Assembly (NCBI RefSeq): GCF_017829975.1
Contig: NZ_JAEEGA010000006.1
Location: 232,568-296,567, forward strand
DNA: 64,000 bases
Source: Vagococcus allomyrinae
GTDB lineage: Bacteria > Bacillota > Bacilli > Lactobacillales > Vagococcaceae
Direction: 5' to 3'
Part shown: piece after piece, positions 1 through 8,621 of the stretch
Layout: each line of letters starts with the position of its first letter
Numbering within the stretch: the stretch's first letter is position 1
The notes under the pieces: model-generated
Told to the model about the DNA's origin: nothing
Seen by the model: the letters and a program-made list of their open reading frames with translations, nothing else
Database searches by the model: none
Made by a program: the position numbers and the translations under genes

Positions 1-1
1 C

Positions 2-265
2 AGTGTGGGATTGGTGGCAACTGATACCTATGACATCGTTTTTAATGAAGTGAATTGGTTTGAAAAAGATGGTTTTTGGTATTGCCGTCAACCAGTAATG
101 AGTGGTGAACAAACGGCTGTCTTGGTGAAATCGGCTAAACCTAAGGAGCAATTAGCTGAGGCGTATCAGGAGAAACTCTTCAATTTAGAAGTTATCACAC
201 AAAGTGTTCAGTCGTCACCAATTGAAGCAGTAATGGAATTATGGGGCGTAGACCCTAGTAACTAA
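2..265 (+). CDS. Partial SipW-dependent TasA/camelysin-like surface protein (C-terminal end)
   Basis: The reading frame is open from the left edge of the window, so only the last 87 or so codons are visible; the GTG at position 5 is probably internal. The visible part contains a W-x-x-K-D-G-F/Y-x-Y segment followed by a G-E-Q-T-A-V-L patch. A similar arrangement (W-V-E-K-D-G-Y-Y-Y-Y, then P-G-A-E-T-E-P) occurs in the gene at 1079-1627, so I place both in the same TasA/camelysin-like (BsaA/TasA type) secreted fibre family. It is the upstream member of a co-directional surface-protein operon and ends 20 bp before the next start. The N-terminal signal peptide and any SipW gene would lie outside the window. 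The family assignment is by resemblance to its neighbour, so moderate. Confidence 0.55.
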   Translation, partial: SVGLVATDTYDIVFNEVNWFEKDGFWYCRQPVMSGEQTAVLVKSAKPKEQLAEAYQEKLFNLEVITQSVQSSPIEAVMELWGVDPSN

Positions 266-285
266 AAAACTTGGAGGTAATTAAC

Positions 286-849
286 ATGACAAACAATCGG
301 AAAAAAATCGCAGGGTTATTAACAATTGGTTTATTATTATTAGTTGGAATTGCAGGCACATTCGCTTATTTAACAGATAAAACAGCACCTAAAGTCAACA
401 CGTTTACAGTTGGGAAAGTGGGAATTACCTTAACTGAACCTAAATGGGACGCAGCAACTAATCATAAAATCATCCCAGGAGCAGTTTTAGAGAAAGACCC
501 AACAATCACTGTGACAGCGAACAGCGAGACGGCCTACGTCTTTGCTGAACTAGCGTTTACAGATAGTCTTGCTAAATATGAGTCGGCGGTGACCATTAAT
601 TATAGCTCTGATTGGACGCTCTTGAAAACCGATGGAAACAAGAAAATTTATGTGTATAAAACAACGGTACCAACTAAAAGCACTGATACAGTATTAGCTC
701 CTGTCTTTGGTCAGTTGACATTTGCTAATACGTTAACAGCAGCTAGTCTTGAAGAATTGAAAACAGCTCAACTAACCGTTACAGGCTATGCAATTCAAGC
801 ATCAGGTTTTGCCGACGCAACGGCAGCATGGAGCGAAGTATCTAAATGA
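286..849 (+). CDS. SipW-dependent TasA/camelysin-like surface protein
   Basis: This secreted protein of about 187 residues is of the SipW-dependent type (TasA, CalY/camelysin). The start is ATG 286, because GGAGG at 273-277 is correctly spaced for it and lies over the upstream TTG of the longer frame. The N-terminus has a short basic patch (N-N-R-K-K), a hydrophobic stretch, and then G-T-F-A-Y-L-T-D, the typical SipW cleavage context (A/G-T-x-A-Y/L-F/L-T/S-D). The rest is a beta-rich domain with N-T-F-T-V-G-K-V near residue 45, a hallmark of the family. It sits between two related genes and upstream of an LPQMG-anchored protein, so it is probably a subunit or accessory of a surface fibre. Which signal peptidase processes it cannot be seen here. 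Confidence 0.75.
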   Translation: MTNNRKKIAGLLTIGLLLLVGIAGTFAYLTDKTAPKVNTFTVGKVGITLTEPKWDAATNHKIIPGAVLEKDPTITVTANSETAYVFAELAFTDSLAKYESAVTINYSSDWTLLKTDGNKKIYVYKTTVPTKSTDTVLAPVFGQLTFANTLTAASLEELKTAQLTVTGYAIQASGFADATAAWSEVSK

Positions 850-1078
850 TAACTGCCCACAAAACAGCATAAAAGGCGATTAATTCTTTTTTAAAGTTCC
901 AAGAAGGTAATTATAAAATCAAAATAAGTCTTGCTTTTATTCACTATTTTTGGAACGGATGAAAGAGTATTCTATGCCGAATGATTTGTGGCAATCAATT
1001 GTTACAAGGTTTGTGGTACAAGTCGAAAATACTCAAGTTTATTGGCTTGTATCACGTTTAGGAAGGAGCGAAACAACG

Positions 1079-1627
1079 ATGAAAAAGAAAGTAGCGGGAG
1101 TTATTTTGCTGTTAGGATTATTGGCAGGAGCTGTTTATTCAACACTGGCTTTGTTTAGCGACAGTCAAGTAAAAAAAGGAATCATTACTACTGGTCAAGT
1201 GAAGATTGCTTTAATTGAGGAAGATGCTAAAGGTGCTCCTTATGTTCAAGGAAATGATATTTTAGCCCCGGGTGATGAAATTAATCGAGTGGTATCCGTT
1301 GAGAATGTCGGGAATAAAGCTGCGTGGGTGCGAGTGAAAGTAGTTAAAAATTTTGTTGTCCCAAGAGCTGATATTGAGCCAGCTGAATTACGCTTAATTG
1401 AAGTTGATTATCAGAGCAAGTGGGTTGAGAAGGATGGTTATTATTACTATCAAGAAAAATTAGCCCCAGGTGCGGAAACTGAACCATTTTTCAAGCATGT
1501 TAAGTTGAATTTATTAGCTGATAATCGTTTTAGTAGCCAAGAAATTAACGTAGATGTAACGGCAGTTGGGGTCCAAGCGGATAATAACGGTACAACTGTT
1601 ACAGACGCAACTGGCTGGCCGAATTAG
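1079..1627 (+). CDS. SipW-dependent camelysin/TasA-family protein
   Basis: The longer open frame begins near 950, but the AGGAAGGAG at 1060-1068 and the following ATG at 1079 (M-K-K-K-V-A-G) define the real start. The N-terminus has K-K-K, a hydrophobic segment, then Y-S-T-L-A-L-F-S-D-S, a SipW-type cleavage site. The mature domain starts K-K-G-I-I-T-T-G-Q-V-K-I-A-L and includes L-A-P-G-D-E-I-N-R-V-V-S-V-E-N-V-G-N, the strand pattern of TasA/camelysin folds. It lies 230 bp after the preceding family member and 35 bp before the LPQMG gene. The three related secreted proteins in a row suggest fibre subunits, one of which may be tethered by the anchored product of the next gene. That role is inferred. 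Confidence 0.75.
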   Translation: MKKKVAGVILLLGLLAGAVYSTLALFSDSQVKKGIITTGQVKIALIEEDAKGAPYVQGNDILAPGDEINRVVSVENVGNKAAWVRVKVVKNFVVPRADIEPAELRLIEVDYQSKWVEKDGYYYYQEKLAPGAETEPFFKHVKLNLLADNRFSSQEINVDVTAVGVQADNNGTTVTDATGWPN

Positions 1628-1662
1628 CTAAATAAGTTAGAGTATTGAGGGAGGTTTAAAAG

Positions 1663-2382
1663 ATGAAAGAACCAAGGAAACACCGTTTACCTATCCTAAT
1701 ACTGCTAATCAGTTTTTTCTACTTATTACCGATCATTGGTCAAGCTGCGGAGTTGGAAGATAGTATGCTGAATTATCAAGGGAATGGTACTTTTCAATTA
1801 GAGACGGAGGATTTGTTAGCCAAGTTTAAAGGCGTCATGCCAGGGGATAAAGTGCGGCAAAAGCTAACCATCAAAAATGATAGTGACAAAGAGGTTGAGA
1901 TTAGTCTGAGCATTGTTAGTACTGATCCGATTGACTTAGCTTTTTTAGAGCAGCTAAACCTGACCTTAAGTCATGGGGCCGAGGTCCTTTATTCTGGTTC
2001 TATTCATCAGATGACGGAGAAGTCGGGAACGCTATTAGGTGAGTTTAAAGTTGGGCAAGATGAGGAATACTACCTGGATTTGACTGTTCCACTAAGTTTG
2101 GATAATCAGTTTAATGGCTATTTAACGACTTCAGAATGGACATTTGTAGCGACAGACAAAGCTGTTACACCGCCTGTTAAACCAGAGCCAACAAATCCAA
2201 CAGAACCAACGAAGCCTGAGCCAGTCCCAGCCATCCCCACAGCTAGTAATAAGGTGAGTCCTACTGGTTACAGTCGATTGCCACAAATGGGAACAAAAGA
2301 AAGCTGGCAAGTAATAGGGATGTTACTGTTGATATTGGCAATATCAACAGTCGGCATGAAGCAATTGAAAAAGAGTGATTAG
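1663..2382 (+). CDS. Sortase-anchored (LPQMG) surface protein of a fibre operon
   Basis: A 239-residue secreted protein. It begins with a classical signal peptide (basic R-K-H-R, hydrophobic core, A-A cut near residue 29). An Ig-like or TasA-like beta domain follows, with V-M-P-G-D-K-V-R-Q-K-L-T-I-K-N-D near residue 60. A Pro/Thr/Glu-rich spacer (about residues 166-190) comes next, then a C-terminal sorting signal: L-P-Q-M-G, a hydrophobic helix and a K-K tail. LPQMG is a non-canonical variant of LPXTG with Met in place of Thr, so a dedicated or tolerant sortase may be needed; no sortase gene is visible. As last gene of the operon, immediately before a terminator, it is a good candidate for the wall anchor of the upstream TasA-like proteins. 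Confidence 0.75.
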   Translation: MKEPRKHRLPILILLISFFYLLPIIGQAAELEDSMLNYQGNGTFQLETEDLLAKFKGVMPGDKVRQKLTIKNDSDKEVEISLSIVSTDPIDLAFLEQLNLTLSHGAEVLYSGSIHQMTEKSGTLLGEFKVGQDEEYYLDLTVPLSLDNQFNGYLTTSEWTFVATDKAVTPPVKPEPTNPTEPTKPEPVPAIPTASNKVSPTGYSRLPQMGTKESWQVIGMLLLILAISTVGMKQLKKSD

Positions 2383-2408
2383 TGAAAGTAAGGAAGAGTC
2401 GATAAATT

Positions 2409-2465
2409 AACTAAAACAATGTAGTGATGACTGTTAGCAAGGTCGTTGTTGCATTGTTTTTAGTT
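2409..2465 (+). terminator. Terminator-like hairpin ending the SipW-type operon
   Basis: AACTAAAACAATG (2409-2421) pairs with CATTGTTTTTAGTT (2452-2465) with one bulged T; the loop is about 30 nt and T-rich sequence runs through the distal arm. The remaining bases to 2690 hold no gene I can support; GGGGAGGTG at 2507 is an isolated strong SD-like motif leading only into a 14-codon frame. Confidence 0.55.
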
Positions 2466-2690
2466 TTAGTTATGAAGGAAAGAAATTTTTATCAAAGGCA
2501 AAGGTGGGGAGGTGATCAGTTCAATTAACAAGCGTATGCGAAAAACATTGCGTTAAAAGGACATAACGATTAAAATATAACTAAGGCTGAAGACTGATTT
2601 TTTACAAAAAGGTTACGAATTGACTGTATTTTTGTTACAAAGGTTGGTAAAATAGGATAACAGGGTACGAAGAGAAAGGAAGTGAGACTT

Positions 2691-3215
2691 ATGCTTGGTG
2701 GGTATCCCTTAGAAACGATTTATTTTTACGCATTAATTGTTTGTGCAGCCTTGGCAGTTCTCTTGTTTATTTTTGGTGATATCTTTGATTTTGATGGACC
2801 AATTGATCCGATGTTAATCGTTCCGTGGGTTGCATTTACGTCGTTATTTGGATATATCGGTGAGAAGTTTTTTGTTGGAAATAGCTTGATGGTTTTCTTG
2901 ATAGGGGCCGGCATCTCAACCTTGCTTGTTTTCCTATTAAATTTTTACATAGTAGTACCATTGCGAAATTCTGAAGCCACAATTTCAACCTCTGAAAAAG
3001 ATCTTGAAGGTCGGACAGCAACAGTGGTGACGCCAATTCCTATTAAAGGGATGGGGGAAGTTCAATTTAAAAGTGTAACCGGCTCTATTACACGACCGGC
3101 TAGCTTTTACGAGCCCCAAGAAGCTGGAATTGCTAATGGCGAATTAGTGTTGATTATTGAAATTCGAGAGCGTGTCTGCTATGTGGTGCCGTATAAAGAA
3201 AGCTTCACTAAGTGA
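2691..3215 (+). CDS. NfeD-family membrane protein, flotillin partner (YuaF-like)
   Basis: Integral membrane protein of the NfeD/YuaF family, about 175 residues. I chose ATG 2691 rather than the GTG at 2682, because AAGGAAGTGAG at 2676-2686 is too close to the GTG. Three hydrophobic helices (roughly residues 8-30, 45-65 and 70-95) are followed by a soluble C-terminal OB-fold-like region with E-G-R-T-A-T-V-V-T-P-I and G-E-V-Q-F-K-S. This architecture is typical of short NfeD proteins that accompany flotillins. The flotillin gene follows on the same strand after 185 bp, which matches the yuaF-yuaG pair of Bacillus. The partnership is inferred from this order and known biology; both act at the cytoplasmic membrane. 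Confidence 0.85.
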   Translation: MLGGYPLETIYFYALIVCAALAVLLFIFGDIFDFDGPIDPMLIVPWVAFTSLFGYIGEKFFVGNSLMVFLIGAGISTLLVFLLNFYIVVPLRNSEATISTSEKDLEGRTATVVTPIPIKGMGEVQFKSVTGSITRPASFYEPQEAGIANGELVLIIEIRERVCYVVPYKESFTK

Positions 3216-3400
3216 GGGATTGATCAGTCGATTAATCAGAATGGTGAATAAAAATTATCTGAAGGAAATCTCGTTAGTTAATCAACAGAAGAGGTTCAGT
3301 TATAGTGTCGCTAGGAGGGGCCTGATCTTTGATGAATCACTGTCATAAGGTTATATCTTGCTAGTGATACTGTCTCTATAAAGAAAGAGGAGGAAGAAAC

Positions 3401-4861
3401 ATGATATTGTTAGTACCGATTGGATTAGTCGTTTTTATTTTATTGATGTTACTAGTGGTTTTTATCACGAAATACCAAACAGCCAAACCCGATGAGGCTT
3501 TGATTATTAGTGGAAGTTATTTAGGGAGTAAAAATGTTCATCAGGATGAGTCTGGTAATAAAGTGAAAATTGTTCGTGGTGGCGGGTCATTTGTATTGCC
3601 TGTTTTTCAACGCTCAAACCGCTTAAGTTTACTTTCAAGTAAATTAGATGTTTCTACACCTGAAGTATACACTGAGCAAGGTGTACCGGTTATGGCAGAT
3701 GGTACATCGATCATTAAAATCGGTTCTTCTGTGGAAGAAATTGCCACCGCAGCTGAACAGTTTTTAAGCAAAACTCGTGATGAACTTGAAAACGAAGCTC
3801 GTGAAGTATTGGAAGGTCATTTACGTTCGATTTTAGGGTCGATGACTGTTGAGGAAATCTATCAAAACCGTGATAAATTTAGCCAAAGTGTGCAAGAAGT
3901 TGCCAGTGTTGATTTAGCTAAAATGGGATTGATTATCGTTTCATTTACGATCAAAGAAGTTCGCGATAATAATGGTTATTTAGATTCATTAGGTAAACCG
4001 AGAATTGCGCAAGTGAAGCGTGATGCCAATATTGCCGAAGCTGAAGCGGATAAAGAAACTCGTATTAAACGCGCACAAGCTGAAAAAGAATCTCAAAAAT
4101 CAGAGTTAGAGCGTCAAACTGAAATTGCAGAAGCCTCTAAAGAAAAAGAATTAAAATTAGCGTTGTATAAAGAAGAACAAGATGTGGCGAAGGCGAAAGC
4201 TGACCAAGCCTATAACTTGCAAAGTGCGAAGGCTCAACAAGAAGTTATTGCTCAGGAAATGGAAGTAAAAGTTATTGAGCGTCAAAAGCAAATTGAGTTA
4301 GAAGAAAAAGAAATTATCCGTCGTGAGAAACAATACGATTCAGAAGTGAAGAAAAAAGCAGATGCTGATCGTTATGCTCGTGAACAAGAAGCTCAAGCTT
4401 CCAAAGCCCGCGAAGTTGCGGAAGCCGAAGCTGAAAAATTCCGTGTGGAAGCTATGGCCGAAGCCAACGCTTCTCAAGTCCGTTTAGAGGGTAATGCGGA
4501 AGCCGAAGCGATTTTAGCACGCGGTACTGCTGAAGCTGAAGCGAAACAAAAAATTGCTGAAGCCTTTAAACAATATGGCGAAGCAGCTGTTATGAGTATG
4601 ATCGTTGAAATGTTGCCGAACCTTGTTAAGGAAGCGTCACAACCGCTGGGCAATATCGAGAAGATTACAGTTGTTGACACTGGCCAAGGTGGCGAAGGAA
4701 GCGGTGCTAATCGTGTGACTAACTATGCGACTAATTTATTAGCTTCTTCTCAAGAAACATTGAAAGAAACCACTGGTTTGGATTTAAAAGAGATGTTACA
4801 AAACATGGCTAAAAAGAATGGTCAAAATGTAGTTAATGTAACGGAAGCAAAAGAAGATTAA
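3401..4861 (+). CDS. floT: Flotillin-like membrane scaffold protein
   Basis: A 486-residue flotillin/SPFH protein. It has one N-terminal hydrophobic hairpin (about residues 3-24). An SPFH (PHB) domain follows through about residue 200, with G-G-G-S-F-V-L-P-V and a T-P-E-V-Y-T-E-Q-G-V-P-V-segment. Next is a long EA-repeat coiled coil (A-E-A-E-A-D-K-E, E-A-E-A-E-A-I-type repeats to about residue 400) and a C-terminal tail. Length and order match Bacillus YuaG/FloT, which oligomerises in functional membrane microdomains. GAGGAGG at 3388-3394 supports ATG 3401. The upstream NfeD gene is its expected partner. The gene ends at a strong bidirectional terminator. Confidence 0.92.
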   Translation: MILLVPIGLVVFILLMLLVVFITKYQTAKPDEALIISGSYLGSKNVHQDESGNKVKIVRGGGSFVLPVFQRSNRLSLLSSKLDVSTPEVYTEQGVPVMADGTSIIKIGSSVEEIATAAEQFLSKTRDELENEAREVLEGHLRSILGSMTVEEIYQNRDKFSQSVQEVASVDLAKMGLIIVSFTIKEVRDNNGYLDSLGKPRIAQVKRDANIAEAEADKETRIKRAQAEKESQKSELERQTEIAEASKEKELKLALYKEEQDVAKAKADQAYNLQSAKAQQEVIAQEMEVKVIERQKQIELEEKEIIRREKQYDSEVKKKADADRYAREQEAQASKAREVAEAEAEKFRVEAMAEANASQVRLEGNAEAEAILARGTAEAEAKQKIAEAFKQYGEAAVMSMIVEMLPNLVKEASQPLGNIEKITVVDTGQGGEGSGANRVTNYATNLLASSQETLKETTGLDLKEMLQNMAKKNGQNVVNVTEAKED

Positions 4862-4862
4862 G

Positions 4863-4896
4863 AAAAAACGACTGCGAGAAATCGCAGTCGTTTTTT
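4863..4896. terminator. Bidirectional terminator between flotillin and convergent gene
   Basis: A perfect 14-bp inverted repeat, AAAAAACGACTGCG / CGCAGTCGTTTTTT, with a 6-nt loop. A- and T-runs at the two ends allow it to work for both the flotillin gene and the convergent FUSC gene. Confidence 0.9.
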
Positions 4897-4923
4897 GAGC
4901 GGAAAGCAGACATTACTCAGAAC

Positions 4924-5523
4924 TTAGTGGAAGTTGTCATCTTGTTTTTGATAGTCAGCAAGTTGTCGTTTAAGTGTGGCAATTTCTTGCTTTTGAGCGA
5001 GAAAGGCTTCTTGGAAATCTGGAGTGACCTCGTGTGTTATCTTAGCATCAGGAGGTTTAACAAAGCGATTAACTAATAAAGCAACTAGCGTGCCGATGAC
5101 AGTGTCCATAATACGAGAGATAGCATACCAGAAGGTTTCAGTCTCAGGCACTGTTAAAACGATGATAAATAGGGTAGCACAGGCTCCGACAATGCCAGGA
5201 TTAAAGTTGAGAGCATCAGAAAATATAATGATAAAAATGACAAATAGAGGTATGAGGATCAGCTCTGCATAAAAACTATAATTAAAAATCCGATAGATGT
5301 AGATATAGATCAGTGCTAAACTCCCCCCTAAAAGGTTCCCTATGATTCGATAGGAGCCAAAGTGAATGGTAGATGAAACATCTTCCCTCATGGCGAAGAC
5401 CGCGGCTAAGCAGGCAATTAAGGGGGCATCACGCTGAAGTAATTGAAAGAGCAAGATACAGAGCAAGACAGCTAGGGCTGTTTTGAAAGTTCTAAGTCCA
5501 AATCTTATAGGACCGGCTATCAT
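4924..5523 (-). CDS. FUSC/aromatic acid exporter-family membrane protein, short form
   Basis: A 199-residue membrane protein with an N-terminal R-F-G-L-R-T-F-K-T-A-L-A motif and about four to five hydrophobic helices. This is the DUF939/FUSC (ArAE) transmembrane module. It ends in a short charged tail (E-I-A-T-L-K-R-Q-L) predicted to be coiled coil, and lacks the roughly 150-residue C-terminal cytoplasmic domain present in the paralogue at 6320-7300. The ATG is preceded by TAAGGAG on the minus strand and overlaps the stop of the upstream lipoprotein gene by 4 bp, so the two are translationally coupled. Substrate unknown; aromatic acid or envelope-stress export is only family-level speculation. 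Confidence 0.75.
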   Translation of the reverse strand: MIAGPIRFGLRTFKTALAVLLCILLFQLLQRDAPLIACLAAVFAMREDVSSTIHFGSYRIIGNLLGGSLALIYIYIYRIFNYSFYAELILIPLFVIFIIIFSDALNFNPGIVGACATLFIIVLTVPETETFWYAISRIMDTVIGTLVALLVNRFVKPPDAKITHEVTPDFQEAFLAQKQEIATLKRQLADYQKQDDNFH

Positions 5524-6164
5524 TTTCCACGCTCCTTACTTTGAGCCGCTTCTTTCTCAAAGGTTTTAATAAGGCTTAATGAATAATCAATGTTTGCCTG
5601 GGCCTCTTCGCTAACGATGTCCATCGCCCCGTATGTTCGTTGAATAATGGATAATTCTTCATCCAGATTATCATCTTCCATTGGCAAGTCATCATAAAAC
5701 TGTTTTTCTTGAGCGATACTAGTCTCAACGTAGACGTTTAAAGAATCAAAATTACTTGTGACGATTTCCAAACTTCGACTGATTAAGGTTAGTTGCCCAT
5801 TATTAACATCTGCACCATTTTTTTTGACAATCCGATCTAGTTCTTTTTTTATCGTCTTAATGTTTTTTTGGTTCTTTGTCATTACGCTGTGTAGTTCTTG
5901 GCGTAGTTGCAAATTATCAAATACCTCACCTGTTTCATCAATAAACAGTTCCATGGCGGGGTCTGTTTCGCGATCTGTCTGAAACGCCTCAGGAATTTCT
6001 TCAATATAGGCAGAAAGTTGCTGATAGTTGTCACTTTGCTCCGTGAGGGCTGATTTCAAATCAGCAACGTTGGTTTTGGCTTGCTCCAACTCTTCAGTAA
6101 TACCACAGGCAGTCATAAATAGAAGTAGTAACAACAGAAAACCAAACAGTGGTTTTTTTCTCAT
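5520..6164 (-). CDS. YkyA-like putative cell-wall-binding lipoprotein
   Basis: A 214-residue lipoprotein. It has a signal peptide with lipobox F-M-T-A-C-G (Cys at about residue 20), followed by an all-helical, Glu/Gln/Lys-rich region (E-E-L-E-Q-A-K-T-N-V-A-D-L-K and similar heptads). This fits the YkyA family (putative cell-wall binding lipoprotein). The start has GGAG well spaced (minus strand AAAGGAGATTTTTTAG before ATG). It is the first gene of a two-gene unit with the short FUSC protein and lies divergent to the second FUSC-type gene, so the three may share a role in envelope maintenance. The biochemical function of the family is not established. Confidence 0.75.
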   Translation of the reverse strand: MRKKPLFGFLLLLLLFMTACGITEELEQAKTNVADLKSALTEQSDNYQQLSAYIEEIPEAFQTDRETDPAMELFIDETGEVFDNLQLRQELHSVMTKNQKNIKTIKKELDRIVKKNGADVNNGQLTLISRSLEIVTSNFDSLNVYVETSIAQEKQFYDDLPMEDDNLDEELSIIQRTYGAMDIVSEEAQANIDYSLSLIKTFEKEAAQSKERGK

Positions 6165-6319
6165 CTAAAAAATCTCCTTTTTACTATGTTATGATGTATT
6201 TAGACGTTTCTATTGTCTATCATACCATAAATGGGTGAAAAAATTGGCTTTAAAGGTTATAAAATCACTCGGTTTAAATGCTAAAGCATGCTATTCTAGA
6301 TAGGTAGGAGTTGAATGAA

Positions 6320-7300
6320 GTGAAAATTAAAATTGGTTTAAGAACCGTTAAAACCGCAGTTTGTGCAGCGTTAGGGATTTTACTTGCCCAACAATTGGGT
6401 TTACTCTATCCGGCATCTGCGGGAATCATTGCCATCCTAAGTGTAACGAATACTAAACGTTCATCCTTTGAAACAGGTTTTTATCGAATTTGTTCATTAG
6501 GTTTAGCCACTGGGATTGCATTTATTTGTTTCAAAGTAATTGGATTTAACGCGGCTGCTTTTGGTATTTATTTACTTTTATTTATCCCGCTTGCTGTCAG
6601 AGGAAAAATGTCAGAGGGGATTCCAGTCAGCTCAGTTTTAGTGACTCATTATTTGGTGGAAAAAAGTTTAGATTATCGACTGATTGGTAATGCATTTTGC
6701 TTATTATTTATAGGTGTAGGGCTCGCTTTATTGGCCAATAGTTATATGCCGGATATCAGTCATAATTTACAGAAAAGTCAGAAAAAAATTGATGAAAAAA
6801 TCCGCCAGTTATTGTTGGGCATGAGTCATTATTTAGCGGAAGATGGGGAGGCTATCTCCTGTGGTCCTTTATTGAGTCAAGTTGTTGTAGCCTTGGCGGA
6901 GGCTGAGGAAACAGCCCAACGTCACGGTGATAATCAGTTGTTGACAAGCGACGATTATTATTTTAATTATTTTACCATGCGACGTCTGCAAGTCAATGTT
7001 CTCGGTAAGATGAACGATTTGGTGAATCGTATTGATTATCGGCAAGGAAATACCGAACAGATGAGAGCCTTACTGACATTTTCAGCAGTAACATTTGCAG
7101 AAGAAAATGATGGTTTGGAGATTCGTAAGCGAATCGAAGAAACCTTGGCGTATTATCGTGATGCCCCACTGCCTAAAACACGGGAAGAATTTGAAAATCG
7201 AGCACGACTTTATCAGTTATTAAATGAGTTTGAACGGTTCATTGAGATAAAAATTGATTACACGATTAAGAATCAAAAAAAGAAACTCTCTTGGGACTAA
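6320..7300 (+). CDS. Aromatic acid exporter-family (DUF939) protein with C-terminal domain
   Basis: A membrane protein of about 326 residues. The start is taken as GTG 6320 because GGTAGGAG (6303-6310) abuts TTG 6311 but is 9 nt from the GTG. The N-terminal half has the I-G-L-R-T-V-K-T-A-V motif shared with the gene at 4924-5523 and about five to six hydrophobic helices. The C-terminal half (about residue 155 on) is soluble and helical, with Y-Y-F-N-Y-F-T-M-R-R-L-Q and L-Y-Q-L-L-N-E-F-E-R-F-I-E-I-K-I-D-Y, the pattern of the putative aromatic acid exporter C-terminal domain. It is complete relative to the short paralogue. The substrate is not evident from context. Confidence 0.82.
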   Translation: MKIKIGLRTVKTAVCAALGILLAQQLGLLYPASAGIIAILSVTNTKRSSFETGFYRICSLGLATGIAFICFKVIGFNAAAFGIYLLLFIPLAVRGKMSEGIPVSSVLVTHYLVEKSLDYRLIGNAFCLLFIGVGLALLANSYMPDISHNLQKSQKKIDEKIRQLLLGMSHYLAEDGEAISCGPLLSQVVVALAEAEETAQRHGDNQLLTSDDYYFNYFTMRRLQVNVLGKMNDLVNRIDYRQGNTEQMRALLTFSAVTFAEENDGLEIRKRIEETLAYYRDAPLPKTREEFENRARLYQLLNEFERFIEIKIDYTIKNQKKKLSWD

Positions 7301-7315
7301 CTAAGAGAGTTTTTA
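7283..7315 (+). terminator. Terminator overlapping the end of the ArAE gene
   Basis: AAACTCTCTT (7283-7292) pairs with AAGAGAGTTT (7303-7312), followed by further T residues; the TAA stop lies in the loop region. Confidence 0.8.
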
Positions 7316-7503
7316 TGGTCAGTTGTGTCTAACAAGTAAAGGTTAAGGAACATGCCTCAGAATTGTTTTAAAGACGGCTAGTTAAAATAGACAGATATGG
7401 CTAAAAGGTTAACACTATAAAGCGCATGATGAAGAGTGTCTGAAAACCGTAGAGCCAAAAAATTTACGGAAGGGGTGATGAGGGGAGGGGACGTTGAAAG
7501 TAA

Positions 7504-7527
7504 AACACCGACTCGAGAGTCGGTGTT
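7504..7527 (-). terminator. Terminator of the Gfo/Idh gene
   Basis: A perfect 10-bp stem, AACACCGACT / AGTCGGTGTT, with a CGAG loop. On the minus strand the distal arm runs into TTTTA, so it most likely ends the leftward oxidoreductase transcript. Confidence 0.7.
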
Positions 7528-7554
7528 AGACATCAGTTTTTTATTTTACAGGAC

Positions 7555-8508
7555 TTAAGGCTTCCACTGGGTGCGCATTTGATCCATTAAGTCCATAACA
7601 TCGGTTGTTAAGTTCAATGAGTCATTAGGTAATGTGCCGTCAATCATTTGGTTCATGTTGCTCACTTCGTAGTTTAATGCCAACGTTTCTTCTCCTGCGC
7701 GGAAGGTTTCAACTTCCCCATCTAAATACGTAATAATCGCTGTATCTGCTCTAGGATAGTCATTGATTGTAATAAAGGCTTTCTCAAAAGCGACAATACC
7801 TTGTTTAGGCATTTTGGCTTGGAAAGTAAACGCAATCGTAGCCATCTCGTTTTGCTGATTGCGAAGAATAGTGACTGATTGTTCATCGACACCAGTTTGA
7901 AAAGGGCTCATTGTGGACTGGACAAAATCAGGCTGTTCTGATAAAAAGAGACGCACAAAGGATAGAGCATAAGTGCCAATATCCAAGATGGCACCACCTG
8001 CTAGTTCAGGACTAAAAAAACGGTTAGTCGGATCGGGCTCTTTGAAACTGCCAAATGATGCTTGAATCATTTTTAACTTGCCGAATTCCCCGTTGTCAAT
8101 GCGTTCTTTAAGAGTTAGGTACAAGGGCATATTAAAGAGTGTCATAGCTTCGGCTAAAATCAAGCCTTTTTCTGCAGCTAACTGTTTAGCTTGGGCTAAT
8201 TCTACTGAATTCATGGTGATCGCTTTTTCGCAAAGAACATGTTTGCCATTTTCTAAAGCAGGCAAAATACTTTCCAAGTGATGGTTGTGAGGAGTGGCGA
8301 TGTAGACGACGTCCACAAGTGGATCAGCAAATAAGTCATCATAAGAACCGAAAGCTTTGGTGATATTATGAGCTCTTGTGAAGGCCTCAGCTTTCGTTAA
8401 GTCACGGGAAGCCGCGCCGTAAAGTTCTCCTAATTCTGGGTTGAAATTTTCAGCAAATTGAGTGGCAATCGAACCAAGTCCTACAATTGCCCAGCGGTAA
8501 TGTGTCAT
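7555..8508 (-). CDS. Gfo/Idh/MocA-family NAD(P)-dependent oxidoreductase
   Basis: A sugar- or dihydrodiol-dehydrogenase-like oxidoreductase of about 317 residues. The start is the ATG at 8508, which has a well-spaced AGGAGGAAAT; an upstream in-frame start at 8535 would sit before that SD. The Rossmann fold shows I-V-G-L-G-S-I-A at residues 8-15. D-V-V-Y-I-A-T-P-H-N-H-H and H-V-L-C-E-K-A follow, the latter carrying the E-K dinucleotide-binding and catalytic motif of the family. The C-terminal domain includes G-G-A-I-L-D-I-G-T-Y, the substrate-side D-x-G-x-Y motif. It stands alone, with its own promoter and terminator. Substrate cannot be named. Confidence 0.9.
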   Translation of the reverse strand: MTHYRWAIVGLGSIATQFAENFNPELGELYGAASRDLTKAEAFTRAHNITKAFGSYDDLFADPLVDVVYIATPHNHHLESILPALENGKHVLCEKAITMNSVELAQAKQLAAEKGLILAEAMTLFNMPLYLTLKERIDNGEFGKLKMIQASFGSFKEPDPTNRFFSPELAGGAILDIGTYALSFVRLFLSEQPDFVQSTMSPFQTGVDEQSVTILRNQQNEMATIAFTFQAKMPKQGIVAFEKAFITINDYPRADTAIITYLDGEVETFRAGEETLALNYEVSNMNQMIDGTLPNDSLNLTTDVMDLMDQMRTQWKP

Positions 8509-8621
8509 AAATAATTTCCTCCTAAATTTAATCACTGTCTAAAGTTGAATCAAAACTAAAAAGCGCAACGTCACTGATTGCTTGCTGGCAAAATCTTTAA
8601 AGAATTAATTCAATAATAAGC

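Noticed and set aside
3157..3348. Small ORF between nfeD and the flotillin gene
   Set aside because: It overlaps the end of nfeD in another frame and has no SD of its own.
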